Program-made: the position numbers and the translations under genes
The notes under the pieces: generated by a model
What the model was told of the DNA's origin: nothing
The model's database searches: none
The model's input: only the letters and a program-made list of their open reading frames with translations
Origin: Burhinus oedicnemus
Lineage: Eukaryota; Chordata; Aves; Charadriiformes; Burhinidae
Direction of reading: 5' to 3'
Assembly (NCBI GenBank): GCA_008921705.1
Contig: VFFE01009182.1
Span: forward strand, 2,415,136 to 2,479,135
Length of the DNA stretch: 64,000 nucleotides
Shown here: positions 39,278 through 51,920 of the stretch, in pieces
How positions within the stretch are numbered: position 1 is the stretch's first letter
Layout: each line of letters starts with the position of its first letter

Positions 39278-40868
39278 ATGCAGATGGATTACAAAAATCC
39301 CTTTCTGTTCTGTCAAGAGTCAACTGTAGATTTTCAAGACAAGATTTGGTCACTGAAATGAAGTAGTTTGATTGAATAATAATGGTGAATACTGAAACAA
39401 CTTTACCAAGTTTAAAAAAAATAAATTACTTTTTAAACATTGTATAAGGCAATTGAGAAATCACTGTAAAAGTTGGGGGTTTTCTTAAACTGGGACCAGC
39501 TATTCTCCGAAGAGTATGGTTGGTGATGCTGATAAAGAAATTAGAACTGCATGTAAGAAAATACTGCCATTTATAGAACACATAGCAAGCAATTTTTAAT
39601 CAAACTTTCAGAACATTTAATCACTATTCTAATAACATAAGTGATCAGAAAAACAGTTGCAGGTGCTACTGTGTAAATAAAACCCTTTATAAAGGCCCTG
39701 TAAAAGAAAATTTGGAGTAAGGCTCTTAATCTGGGAACAAAGGTTAGCACACAAGCTATGTTCTCCATTTTGCTCCCAAGACTACATAAAACCTTATTTT
39801 GCAAAAGGAATACAGGGGAAAAAGAAGTCATGTTAATTATGTCATCAAGAAGTATAATAAAATCTCTCCAATCTTTGCTCAAATGCAAGTAAAATCAGGT
39901 CCTTAGTTATTTAAGATTTTTCATAAGTTCACTCCAACCAAACTCTGAATTGGTTATAAATGAGTCAAGTGTCCTTTCCCATTAGGTTCTGCTATCAGCT
40001 GTATCCACATAAGACCATATTATAGCTACTAGAACAAGCTTCACATATCACAATATATCAGGAGATAATGAGTGTAGTGAAAATGACTGGGAAAATAACA
40101 AAAGATTTGCGATATATGGATTTAATTCTCCTCAAAAACAGTTTTTATTCTAGTCAAAGATAAAAAACCCACTGGATCCTGGCTTGCTTTATTGTGGACT
40201 TGGATGTATAGAAGACCATTTTCTATTGCATTTCAAATAGAAAAGAAGTATCTGTGGACACATGCCCACAGCAAGGAAGGGAGGATAAGAGGAGACCTCA
40301 GGGAAATGCTGTAGAATTGAATGTGTATTATCAACTTGTGAAACAAACTAAGGAAAAGCTGAGTTAAATAAATGGATTTTCAATATTTGCGGCTAGAGAT
40401 TTCTGAATTAGAATACCTCAGTAATTAGCTCAGATGAAATTTAATTACTCATAGAATTACCAATGTCTTCATTAGTAACTGGCCCTTTGGTATGGATTAT
40501 CACATAAGTCTTATTCCACACTGTATCTAATTGAAAGTAAACAAGCCAAAGCTTGGTGTAAACCTACTCAACGTACACAAATTAAGCCAGTATTTATGCT
40601 AGATCTTATTTTCTCTGAACTCCAATATCCATTTACAGTGCCTAATAAAGAATCAAATGCGACAGTAATGCTTAGCTGGTCCCCTGCCAAAACACTTGAT
40701 GGTGAGTCCCTGCCTAACTTAAGTATATAAATTGATATAGCAGATCCTCCAGCTCCAAATCTGAGGCAGCTACTTTCCCCTAATCACAAGCTTCATGTTA
40801 TGAATTAAACATCAAGACACATTTTCAAGACACACGTATGTGAGCGAGAGAGAGGTTAGGAAACTCCA

Positions 40869-40902
40869 GGGTGGAGGGGGGGTGGTGGTGGTAGTAGTGG
40901 TG
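40869..40902 (+). repeat. G-rich GGT/GTA trinucleotide microsatellite
   Basis: GGT and related trinucleotides with G-runs form a short, impure microsatellite. The G-tracts make it loosely quadruplex-like. Nothing shows that it lies in a transcript. Confidence 0.7.
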
Positions 40903-43900
40903 CCAGATGCACAGTGTCACATCAACCCCACAGTGCTGGAAGCCCCATGCTATTCCAGGGGAAAACCCACGCACATGTAGATGTCCTGTTGGGAAGCTGG
41001 ACACACTTGCAGCTGCAGCAGGAGCTAAGCCACTGCCATGCAGCTTTGGTCTCCTCAGGGAGAGGTGGCTTCAGACTGCTGTGAGAGGGATGCTGCTTTA
41101 GCTCAGCAAAAAATCTTCAATACCTTTGCACCTCTCTGCTCCTCCAAAATGAAGCAAGAAGCCCATACAGCCAAGAAAGGAGGGCAGCCACACATAACAG
41201 CTGGAGCTGCCCGCTACAGGGAGCAATGGTGACATCCCTGTCTTGGGTACCACAGAAGGGCAACAAGCAAGTTGCTGCTGCTTAAGGAGACGGTCCTAAG
41301 TATCCAAGGCCAGAAGCCACTACTTCAGACTGAATTGGTCTGAAAGCCTGGGGGACACAAATGCTGTGCCTTATTCACAACTTGGGTAAGTTGTTACAAC
41401 GGGTACTGTTGCCTTGATTAGGTAATGCCATTTCTCTAGTCTCTATTAATATTGTGCATTTGGAAGGCAGGACACAGAATTTAGCATCTTCCCAGAAACA
41501 TGAGCAAGACCATTACTAGTACTCTAACTTTCTTATTACCCTAACTTTACTGAACAAAAGTAACATGTACTTGCATATTATTTCAGTAGAAGGGTAAGTT
41601 CTCCCCACTATATTCCTACACATCGCACATTGGCGGAGGAAGACAGATACACAAACTAGGAATTTACATAAAGATTATTTAAATAATGAAATTCTTCCTG
41701 TTGCCTGGAGCTATCAATACCATTTAAAGCACGTGTTTATTATAAGTGGGATTTCTCAGCACAATACCAAGAAAAGTTTCTCTGAAGAGGGGGCCTGCAG
41801 CCAGTCTCCAAACAACATACGCCACTATGTATTCCAGTTTATAATCCAAACATTACTCCCAAGGCAAAAAAGAATCTTTGTGTAACTTTGTGTTACCATA
41901 GCTGCAGAGCTCCTCTTGCCCTCTAAGGGACAAAAAACCCTAAGCTGTTCCTTATTCAGCAGATACGAATGACAATAGCTGTTTGCAGAACTCGCTGTTT
42001 GTGTCCATCCGCTCACACCTACACATAAATAGGTTAGTAGTTATCATAGTAGATTTAATAAAAAGTCAATATAGGAGTCCAGAGAAAAAAGCCTAGGATA
42101 TGTTGACGTCAAGCCAGCGAGGAAGGCTGGAGTTATATCTTATTGACAGGAGGGTTATAAATCCATATCACACCCCACTCCCCCCTAAAGGCCTCTTCAA
42201 GGCCTTCTCACTGCTACCTTGAAAGAGGAAAATACTAGACATTAATTAAAGTATCATCAGCTCTGGAAATCATAAAGATGCTGTCAGATGATCTAGGTCA
42301 GTGTTTTTCAAGTCCAGGTATGAAGACCCACTGGAGAGTAGAAAGAAATGTAGTTTAATTCCAAGGGATTAGTGGAAAAGGTCTAAACTTCAATATATTT
42401 TATATGATCTATATGAACTGTATAATCTAAGCTACATAGGAATTTATGGATGTGAAACTTGTGTACTTCCACAAGAAAGCTTCTAGGTGTTGATAAGATG
42501 AAAAAGTTTTTTAAAAAAGTCACCATCCTTAGTATATGTATTTCTACTACAAACTTGACTAACTTCTGTCTTTATTTACTTACAAAGTACTTGCAGCTTC
42601 CTTTGATATTAATTTGATTTTTATTTTTTTTGCGTCCTCATCCTTGGAGGAAAGTCATTATTACCTCTCAATAAGCTAACCTAACCTAATATAAGTGCTC
42701 TAATGGAAATATCTATTTTAACCTATGACAGTTACTACTGTGAAAACAAGAAGAATTAGAACCGTTTGTTTTCATGCTTTTACAGTTAGAGGAGACTTCT
42801 GCCTTCAGCAAGCTCGTAAAGCATCCTCACACAAATACTTTCTGGATTTTTCTGTGGAATTTAATTAGAACGCATTACTTCCCAGCACCACCTCAGCAAG
42901 AACCACCTCTTCTAACAACTGCTTAGTAACATTTTCACCATATTAATGTATTCAGATGATTTGTGTTCAGGTTAGCCAAAAAACCCACACCCCAATACAC
43001 TTTACATACACTTTAAAATATAGATGTTCCTGAAGAAATGTGCTAAATGTTACTGGTTTTATGTTGATTCTGGAAGTGTTCTGAGTATCAGATCTAGAAA
43101 ATACTGAGGAATATGCACAGTTTCTTCTTTTTTGGAGGAAAAAAATTACTTCAAACACATGTAATCTGTCATCAGAAAGTCACAAGCCTTCTCAGTGACT
43201 GGCCTTGTAAAGGACCAAAGAATCTATTAGACGGGATCCAAGAACAGCAAGATTTATGAGCCGGCTGTGGTAGAGAGCATAAATCACAATGTTACTTTCA
43301 CTCAGAGCTGATGTGAAGAAAGACCATGCACGTAACAGAGAGAGGCCAAAAGTGGTCAAGTGTTTCTCTATTGGATTATATTCTTATCAGACATGTAGCC
43401 AATTTTAAACATTTAAAATTAATTTATTTGCGTGCTTTGTCAATAAAAGTGAAGCTGACCACCTAATTTGAGAGCTCACATAAAGCTAAAGCTTACAGGT
43501 GTTCAGTTACACATTGCCTGTGTGCATGATACTACTCATCACACTTACCCTCCATGCCACTCATTTTCAACTTGAAAACAGAGAATCATGAAATTAGCTC
43601 TTTAAAAGGGTTCGGATGAAGGAAAGCAGAATTTCTCATGTAAAAAGATAACAAGACAAATCCAGTAACCAATATGGTAAAGTTATCTTCCATAGAAAAA
43701 GCAGGTGCATCGACTGCACACAAATGTTGATGACTATTGAAGCTGGATTTAATACTTATGCCATGACAAATAGTAACCCTTAACACAGTCACATGCAATA
43801 GAGAACTTTTGCATACAATTTAAATTTTTTGTCTTGTGATTGTAGAGCTTTTGTTGACCAAGCTAAACCTCCATCAGATAAAGTGCCACTTCAGCAAAAT

Positions 43901-44499
43901 ATTCTTATAATTCATCACAAAAGTCATAGATTTGAATAGAGCTAAAAACACCTAACTACCCTGCTTTGCTGAACAGGAGAAGGCTCTGTGTGCTATGAAT
44001 TCAGCCTGTTTAAGTACATTGGAAGCTAAAACAAAGGATTCTTCACACCAAGCATCTTACTACAACGTGCAGGATCTATAAGACAGAGAAACATCTGGAG
44101 GAGCGAGGGGATAACAATGCTGCCACTGTGTTTCAAGTCGGAGATAATGACAACGTGACCTGCCAGATGAAGTCAGCAGTTTCATCTGAGAACCTGCCAT
44201 ACTTGTGTTTATTTTTCTTAACTGACATGTATAAGCTCATGCTGTGTACAGTGGCACTTCAAGCACAGCATCTGCTTTCCAATTTGTACAAGAGCGAACA
44301 TGTTTGTTAAACTCATTCTCCAGTTGACGGACAGCTCAGTGAAACAATCAACACAAACTGAGCTTGCCTGTCACACACATGCATAAATTAATATGCAAAA
44401 TTACATCTAGAATTGCAAATGCCCTCCCCCACATCTTCTAGGATAGTCTAAAGAGCAATGATATTTCAACATCTCCAAAATACTTCTATAGCACAGGTG

Positions 44500-44603
44500 T
44501 CTGTGCCTGGTCCTGGGCAGCCTGCACTAGCTGAGCCCGCGTTGAGTGGGGAGGTTGGCACAGATGACCTTGAGAGGTCCCTTCCAACCTCAGCCATTCT
44601 GAG
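44500..44603 (+). mobile_element. CR1 LINE 3'-end fragment, copy C
   Basis: This is a short piece of CR1 3' untranslated region in plus orientation. It contains CCTGGGCAGCCTG, then the GATGACCTTGAGAGGTCCC segment, then CCTTCCAACCTCAGCCATTCT, which matches the usual ending of several avian CR1 subfamilies. The final 8-base repeat is lost or diverged after CCATTCTGA. The coding part is absent, so this is a severely 5'-truncated copy. Confidence 0.85.
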
Positions 44604-47330
44604 AACACCTGACCTCTTTCTATATACAACTAAACAACTTACAAGTTTTGCCGCTTCAACGGAGATTTTAAGGAAAAAATATGAAATATCTTTCACACAG
44701 TACTCTTGAACGTCGAAATACAGGTGGACAGTGTTAGGTATAAGCATTATGAAACTTGAAGCCTCATGTTTCTCATAAAGTTCCCTTGGGAACTTTGTGC
44801 TACTCCAAAGCAAAAAACCTAAAAGCTTTATAACAGGTGATTTACGAGTCTGTTACTAGTGAAGAGAAATTTCCAGTGTGTGCTTCAGGAACAGACATCT
44901 CATGAAAATGGGATTATTCATTCATTTCAAATTAATAAATAATAAAGTGTTGTAGCAAATCAAACCAGCAGGCAGTAAGAGGAAAGTGTTTGGCACATAC
45001 ACATACATATGTATCTGCAGTATTACAATATATATGATAAAAATTCCCCTAGGCTACTTTCCTATAATAAAAAAAATGCATAGGATTTATGACTGGTAAT
45101 GACCGATGCCAGAGTTTTAAAAGAAACATAGATTGCAGATAGAACATCAAGATAGCATGCTTTGGACTTTAACTATACAATACAGTATTTCTTAGCAGCA
45201 AAATAAAACTTCAATTCTTCTCAATAAGCTTTTCTTTTTAACTTGTATAGTTGAAAGACATCTGATACTATTTGCCTGAACTTAGCAATAAAAAAATAAA
45301 TCTAGTAGATGCTATTTATTCCCCACCTTTAATGCAGACTGAGAAAATTGAAAACATTCACTTTCACAGTAATAGATTTAAACAGACAAGAAATAATCTG
45401 CATTTTCTACTACATATTAGGATAATGGAAACAACACTCTTACCCATGTATTTTTAATGATATGGCCCTACAACTATGAAGCATAGTCACAAAGCACTGA
45501 AATATCATTTAACAAGATGAGAAAGCTGTGACTTATTTTATCTGATCCAGAAATGAGCTGTCAAAGTTAAATTGTTATGTAATTAATTGTGCATTTGCTG
45601 GCAATTTTTAAACTGTGAATGAAAGACTGTAGTGAAATTGCAAATCATTGAACACTTTCATCTAATACATTTGAAATAATCTTTTGAAGACCACTTTCCC
45701 TGAACAGAGTGTTAATGAGAAACTCCTCACTTTAATAAAATGTCACCTAATAAGTATAACCAAAAAATATAATTTGCTTTTTAAAAAAAAAACAAAAACA
45801 AAAACTTTCTTAGATGGCTGTCACTGGATGGATTCCATAACTGGGGTTGAGATACAGAAAGATTCGAGACCTTCAAGAAATAATTCACCTCCAGAGTGAG
45901 CACTGAAATGGCCTAAGTGGGACTCGGCACAAATTTCAATTAACCAATCTACATGCAAGATACTGCATAGAACACCACATCTTTAATTTACTACATGCCT
46001 GCGGTTAAATAGTCTTTGGTTCCTCTCAATTTTATTCAAAGTGGAGCTAGAAGGGCTACTGATGACCTTTTAACCTTGTTTCACTCTTCATCCCAAGGGT
46101 GTCACCAGTTCTCCTTCCTCTCCCTGTCACTTCTGTATCTTCACACAATTTACTAGTTATTGACCATCACTTACGCAGATACATTTTGCCAGTTTTCCCA
46201 AAATTATTTCTTTTGGAAGTTGAGATTTGGTGTTCTGGTTATGAATAGTCAAGACAACTCTTGAGATACTTTTGTTGGCTTTTTTAGTCAAGGTTTGCCA
46301 TCCCAAAACCTTTGCTGGGCTGTTTTCCTCCTGGAGAAGTGAGGATCTACACAGAGAACAGCAACTGGCAGAAGGAAATATGAGTATTTCCCAGGTGTCA
46401 CCCAGTCAGCACAGGAGCTGACAGTGTAAAGGTGGGCAAATGCTGAACTTGTAGAGAAGTAGCTATTAATGCCAGAACCCAGGCTTGGTATTTTCACTAT
46501 AATAAAGCTTTCACAGCATTTGTTTATGGGGAATTCTGCTTTTAAAGAGGAAAAAAAAAAAAATCACTTTGCTGTTAGGTTTGTTTGGGGTTTTTATTAT
46601 TATTACTATTTTTTAATGGTGGAAGAAGTGAACTCCAAACAGCAGCTCAAAAGTAAAAGAAACTTTGTTTAAAAACAAATCTATTTCAGCTACCCAACAT
46701 ATTAAACAAGTTTGTTTGAACTGTGAGTTTCTTGCCAGAATACCCTTGTAGATGTTCATTTCAACTCACCAATACCTGAGAGTTTATGGGTATGGTAACG
46801 TTTTGAAATAAAGTATATACAAAAAGGACAAAGACAGACAACTGAATCCTGAAATACTTTAATTTAAAAGGCAACATAAATAAAACTCTAAAGCTGTATC
46901 TCAATAAATATACATTAGGACACTTAGTACTTGTACAGGTTCCAGGATTAAGTGTTTTATACGACATGCATTGTATCATTCTCTTTACTGCCAATTTTTA
47001 TTATTTTTTATGAAGCTTACTACCACAGTGACTGCCAAGAACATTTTTTGAAACCTCATACATTCTGTTAAAACATCAAGAACACCATATTTTCAAAAAT
47101 GAAAGATTCACTTTAAATGATATCAAGTGAAACTATTTTTTTAAATTGCATCAAGTAGTGGTTTTATTCATATCCTGTTTTCTAATAAGTAAATTTACCT
47201 TTTGTAAAGGAACACAAATTGTTTTTGAGTTTGGTGCTAGGATCATAGGATCATTTTTAATTTCTACATGACAGGGTGTGAGTTCTGGCCCACCTAGAGC
47301 AGCAGGTGCCACAGCAGCACCAACAGTTAC
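44604..47330. other. AT-rich non-coding stretch, no recognised gene
   Basis: No gene or transposon was recognised. There are poly-A/A-C runs at about 45782-45805 and 46550-46563. The 115-codon minus-strand open frame 44466-44813 overlaps CR1 copy C and is a by-product. Confidence 0.55.
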
Positions 47331-47482
47331 CTGCATCATCAAATCTTGTTCCCAGGAGATGACGTCCGAGGTTCTCAATTACACATACATTCATTAGAAA
47401 GTTCTCATTATTCAAAATCAAAGCTTCCTGGAAATCAATTCTTGAGGATTTAACCTGTTGCAGATTGCAAACACTGAACCTT
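47331..47482 (-). CDS. Candidate internal coding exon, unknown protein
   Basis: A 152-bp minus-strand segment is bounded by a good splice acceptor (a run of 14 Ts, then GATGTAG, at 47504-47483) and a good donor (GATGCAG followed by GTAACT; last exon base 47331). One frame is open throughout, 50 codons from 47481, ending one base into a codon. The first base completes a codon from an upstream exon. The translation has a natural-looking mixed composition, with a segment NFLMNVCVIENLGRHLLG, but I recognise no family. Its entry phase does not fit direct splicing from the signal-peptide exon at 55850-55968, so another exon would be needed between them. Pseudo-exons of this quality occur by chance in long introns. 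The poly-T tract may also just be a reverse-strand poly-A run. Confidence 0.25.
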
Positions 47483-50400
47483 CTACATCAAAAAAAAAAA
47501 AAAATTAAAAAAAAAAACAACCACCCCACACAAACCACACACTTGCTATCAGAAGCATTCTTCCTATATAGCTGCTTGCAGCCCATAACTAACCTTTTAG
47601 TAACATTCATGTTAAAAAGTTTCCTAGATCTTGAATTGTGTTGGACCATTAATTGAAGAGTTTAACAGTGTGATTGTCTCAGTTTCTCTTAATTTTTCAT
47701 ATAATAAAAATATAACATCTACTTTTGCAACACAAGTTCTACTAAGAAGGTAAAACTACACCCTGTACCCGCTCTCCTTTACCTCTCCCATCTCTCTCAT
47801 CCATCTTTGGTTTGCTAAGCTAGGAGAACTGAAGACCAGAGTACCTCCACTCTTTGTGTATGGAACATGAACACAGTACCTGAAGAATAAGAGGTCTTAT
47901 CTCCTACATCAGGTCTATTTTCCTATATATTTTTGCCCAGTATGGAACAATTCATTTCTTGCTTTCCATAAAACCCTTTCAGGGAAAGCAGGTTTACATC
48001 CCTCAAAGATGGAAACTAGCAATCCTGGTGAAAACAGCTACAGAAAATGAGTCCACAGAAAAGGCAGGTACTTTTTCAGGTCATAAAACACAGTCATGCA
48101 AATAACCTTAGGCAAATTTATGCAAACTCGTAAGGAAAACCTTAATTTACGCTTAAATAGTTCAACACAGTTTTCATTAGAATTTTCAAGCCCTTTTATT
48201 ACCTCATACTAAAAAAGTCATGGTTTTGTCACTTCAGTAATAAGAACTATTTGTTCTCAGCTACTTACTTAGCACCTGTTAGTTTCATGAACTATTACCA
48301 AGATTTTCCACTTCTTCATTAATAATAGGTAGTCTGCTCAAGTTATCTGCTCCTGTGCTTAACACTAAAAGTATTCTTAAATTCTGTTGTATGATTTCTG
48401 AAAATTACATTGTAGTGGAATTTTTAATGATGATACGTGTTATGTTTAATTTGACTTATCTTGAATTTCTCTGAAATAGGCACGACATGAAATGTTTTCT
48501 GATTATTGACCATAAAGTGGAATGTCTGCATGCTTGATATCTTATACTTTTTGTGGAAGTCAATGAAGATTAATTCTAAAGAAAAATACAGTATTTGTAG
48601 ATTGCATTAACTTTGCACAGTGTCTTTGTCCACAAGGAGGATTTATGACAAATGGAAATATAATTGATTGAAAGCAAAGCATGCTTTCTGATCAAATTTA
48701 AACTCCACAGCTCATGTAGGAGTTCAGCTGCATTCCAAAATGTTATGTGCAGTTGTTTGGGTTTTTTTAATACTGCAGCTAAATTGAAGCAGGCAGCAAA
48801 CATTTCATTTTCCAATTAGCCAATACCTGTGGCAGGAACACACACAAGGAGAGAATACCTTAAAGAAACACTATTGCTTTCTTCTGCCATCAAGAGTTTC
48901 TGCAAAGGGTGTTGCTTAGACAAATGAAGACAACCAGACCTCTTTTGAAAAGTGTAACATATTATTGGTTAAGAGTATTTTTTTTTTAAAAAAAGGCTAC
49001 TTGCCAATTTTAAAGTGGCTAAGATTAACCATTCCATTAAAAACAAACAAAACAAATCCTCCCTTCAAAATGTAGTGTTGTTATCCATTAGCAAAGCTGC
49101 ATAATGTACAAGAGATAAAGGTTAAGTACTAAATCATGTTCAATTGCTTTAAAAAAACTACTGGTACTTTGATAGGGAAAAGGTGCATCCTGATAGCGTG
49201 TTTTCAAATGTATTTGGAGAACTTTATTATGAGACATGCAGCAGTCACTTTGTATTAAGGCTGAGGCTTCTTTCATTAAAGCTAAGTTCCCTCCACCCCT
49301 CCCAGACAGACTGCTGAACCAGAAATAAGATTTCTCTTTGCAGTTCAAGAATTTTTTCTTTTATACGCAGATATATACAAACCACGTTTCCCTTCCACCT
49401 ATAAAAACTAATATCAAATTTGCATAGACAGAAGTGAGAACATGAGTTTTAGGTGTATCATGCACACACATGCCTCCTATTCTTTCCAGCATGGTACATC
49501 TTGGTCTCAAGAACAAAGGCTCTAGGCTCGCTGTTGCTACAGAAATCACTCAGATGTCTCTACATGTTTTTACACACCCACAATGAGGATACAGAAGACA
49601 GGTCTAGCCCATCATCACTTCAGTTCCTTCGTTACAACTTAACTCAAACATCTACTAGAACTCCATAGTGAGGAAGCAGTAAGAAAGAAGAAACAACTGC
49701 AATGTAACACAACATACCTGTAGAGCTTTGTTGTCCTACCCCCAATTATTCTTACTACACCACCTGAATATATAACAGGTGGTAGTGCACAAAGATTGCT
49801 AAAGCATGTCATCTGGGTTTAATCTAAATTTGGATCAAAGACTAGGTCTATCAGAGACTCAACACAGAATCCCAAGTGAGTGCTCACCAGCTCTCTGCAA
49901 TAGGATGCTTCATGGGAGAGCAGTACAGATCAGTTTTATGTTGCTGCAATGAGCTTCAGTTTCATTTAAAGGACATGAACTGATTACCTTAAAACAATTT
50001 AACACATTCTACAACACATTCTGATATTCTTTGGAGAGACATTAAAAGTACATATATATTTCATTAGTCCCTACTTAGCTAAAAGGGGATATGAATTGTA
50101 GGTGATGATTTCCTTTAAATGAATGTTTTGCAGTATATTTGAGTAGTTTGGAGTGCAAGCTGGGACTACAGCATGATTCAGAAATGGGTACAGGAGTTCC
50201 TGCAGGCAATAACTCACTCCTCAGTTCTCCTATCCCAAATATTTGCTTTCCAGAAAAGAAATTTTTCCAGCATAAGTAACCTAAAACAGTGTTAGGACTC
50301 CCACTTTGTTGTGGCTTTTGTGGGCACTGACTTGCCCCACAAATTTTCTTTTTTTTTTACAATAGTCCCATTAATACCAGATTAATCACATGAAACCTAC

Positions 50401-50564
50401 CCTTGTACATGTATTCTTCAAAATGCAATAAGTTTCTAAAATCCATATTACATATGCATAGAAGACATGTTCTAATACGTCTGCAAGAGCACGTGTAATT
50501 TTTTAAGGAACAATGGCAGCTTTCCCCATTCACATTGCCAGTCAAAGGGAGAAGTTTTGCATTT

Positions 50565-50860
50565 CAGAGAGCCGGCGTACCGAGAGACTCAAACTAGGAA
50601 CAGCAATTCAACTTGACCCAGTCCAGGAAGTCTGCAAGCCTATTCAGTCTTTTTTTGCATTCCTCCCCACCCCAACATCTGAAGGCGTTTATATTGTATT
50701 TGCTGCTTCTACTGAGAGGAAGTGAGGTTATCCAGAGATTCAAGGGGAAATCGCAACGGAGCTTTTTTCGCCCCCCCTTGCCCAACCACAGTAGGGCATT
50801 GCCCTCTCACTGCACTACCGGGGAGGGATCAGCAGACGAGCTCCGGGGATAGCTGCTCTT
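50565..50860. promoter_or_regulatory. CpG-enriched patch, possible promoter or first exon
   Basis: About ten CpG dinucleotides occur in 300 bases where the flanks have almost none, including GCCGGCG and several isolated sites. A plausible plus-strand splice donor (ATCAAG followed by GTACGA) lies downstream at 51032/51033. A short AC microsatellite lies at about 50970-50982. No TATA box or open frame of note accompanies the patch. This is a weak composition-based call. Confidence 0.2.
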
Positions 50861-50969
50861 CTTGCAAGTGCCAGATGCAATCCACTGCTACTCCAGTCCT
50901 GCTGATAGCAGAAATTGCAACAAACTTTTCATCTCAGCAAATTCTGAATGTTACTTCACATGGGAGAGA

Positions 50970-50982
50970 CACACACACACAC
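50970..50982 (+). repeat. Short AC dinucleotide microsatellite
   Basis: About six consecutive AC units lie between GGGAG and ACTGTAG. This is a simple repeat with no evident function. Confidence 0.7.
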
Positions 50983-51335
50983 TGTAGTCTGAGGAAACAC
51001 AGGATATCAAAGGTCTGCTAGAAACAATCAAGGTACGACAATCCTTTCGAGGGAAGATGGTGAGCAACGTTAAGTATAACCTTGCTCAGCAACAAATGCT
51101 CCAATTCACTAACCTGATGACCTTCCTGTAAATAGCAAAAGACTTGTTTGATATGTTGCTGCTTAAACAGAAAAGAAAAAGTAAACTTCTTCCAGGCAGT
51201 TACTAGGCTGAGATTTTACTGCAATCAGTAACCTTATAGTTGCTGGGAGTTGCATTATATTGCTGGTTTGTTCGTAAGTATATAATTCATCCTATTTTTA
51301 AAAGATCAATTATTCTGTAGATGAACATTTTCACA

Positions 51336-51920
51336 CAATCATGGAAAACGATCAGGTTGGAAGGGACCTCTGAAGGCATACAGATCCAACTTCCTGCTCA
51401 AAGCTGGGGCAACTTCCAATTTAGCTTAGGTTGCCCAGGGCCTTGTCCTGTCAAGTCCTGAATATCTCCAAGGATGGTGACTCCTGAACTTCTTTGTGTA
51501 ACCCAGGTCAGTACTGGAGCATACACAGACTGAATAATCCTCCTCTTGTCTGTGATTGGGATTTTCTTTGGTGTACTCCTCATGACCATTGCTCTTGTGC
51601 ATCTTTGAGGAATGTCTTGCTCCATCTTCCTGCACATCTGTTTTCCAGCCCCCAATGATCTTGGTGGCCCTCAGGTGCACTCACCACACTTTGCCGACGT
51701 CTCTCTTATACTGAGGGGCCCAAAACTCAATGCAGCATGCCTGATGCAGCCCTATGAGTGCCAAATACAGAAGAAGAGCCATTACCCTCAGCCTGCCTGC
51801 TATACTCCTGCTAATGCCACACAGTATTGTGGCTCATTTTCATCACCTCCAGGGCATGCTGCTCACTCGCATTTGATGCTTTGCCTGTCAAGACATCCAT
51901 GACCTTTTCTGGAGAGCTGC
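51336..51920 (-). mobile_element. CR1 LINE retrotransposon, minus-oriented copy D
   Basis: The plus strand reads as the reverse complement of a CR1 3' part. It opens with AATCATGG...TTGGAAGGGACCTCTGAAGG (the reversed 3' untranslated end) and continues with TTGCCCAGGGCC. The reversed coding part follows, with the ACTGAGGGGCCCAAAACTCA and CCTTTTCTGGAGAGCTGC landmarks. The element therefore points to the minus strand, with its 3' end at about 51336 and its truncated 5' end at about 51920. It is more diverged than copies A and B, with many frame breaks, so it is probably older. The open frames inside it (up to 96 codons) are remnants or by-products. Confidence 0.88.

Larger units (their letters stand above)
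33534..44499. other. AT-rich non-coding stretch, no recognised gene
   Basis: No gene or transposon was recognised. The longest open frames are 144 codons (plus, 37664-38098) and 105 codons (minus, 39571-39888), with no family resemblance. Small structures inside it are a tandem duplication (36186-36240), a perfect hairpin (39250-39277), a GGT-rich microsatellite (40869-40902) and an A/C run (38597-38622). Confidence 0.55.
47483..51335. other. AT-rich non-coding stretch with a CpG-enriched patch
   Basis: No gene or transposon was recognised. A poly-A run is at 47490-47517. The sequence becomes GC-richer towards 50.5-50.9 kb, which has its own entry. Open frames reach 99 codons (plus, 50722-51021) without family resemblance. 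Confidence 0.5.
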
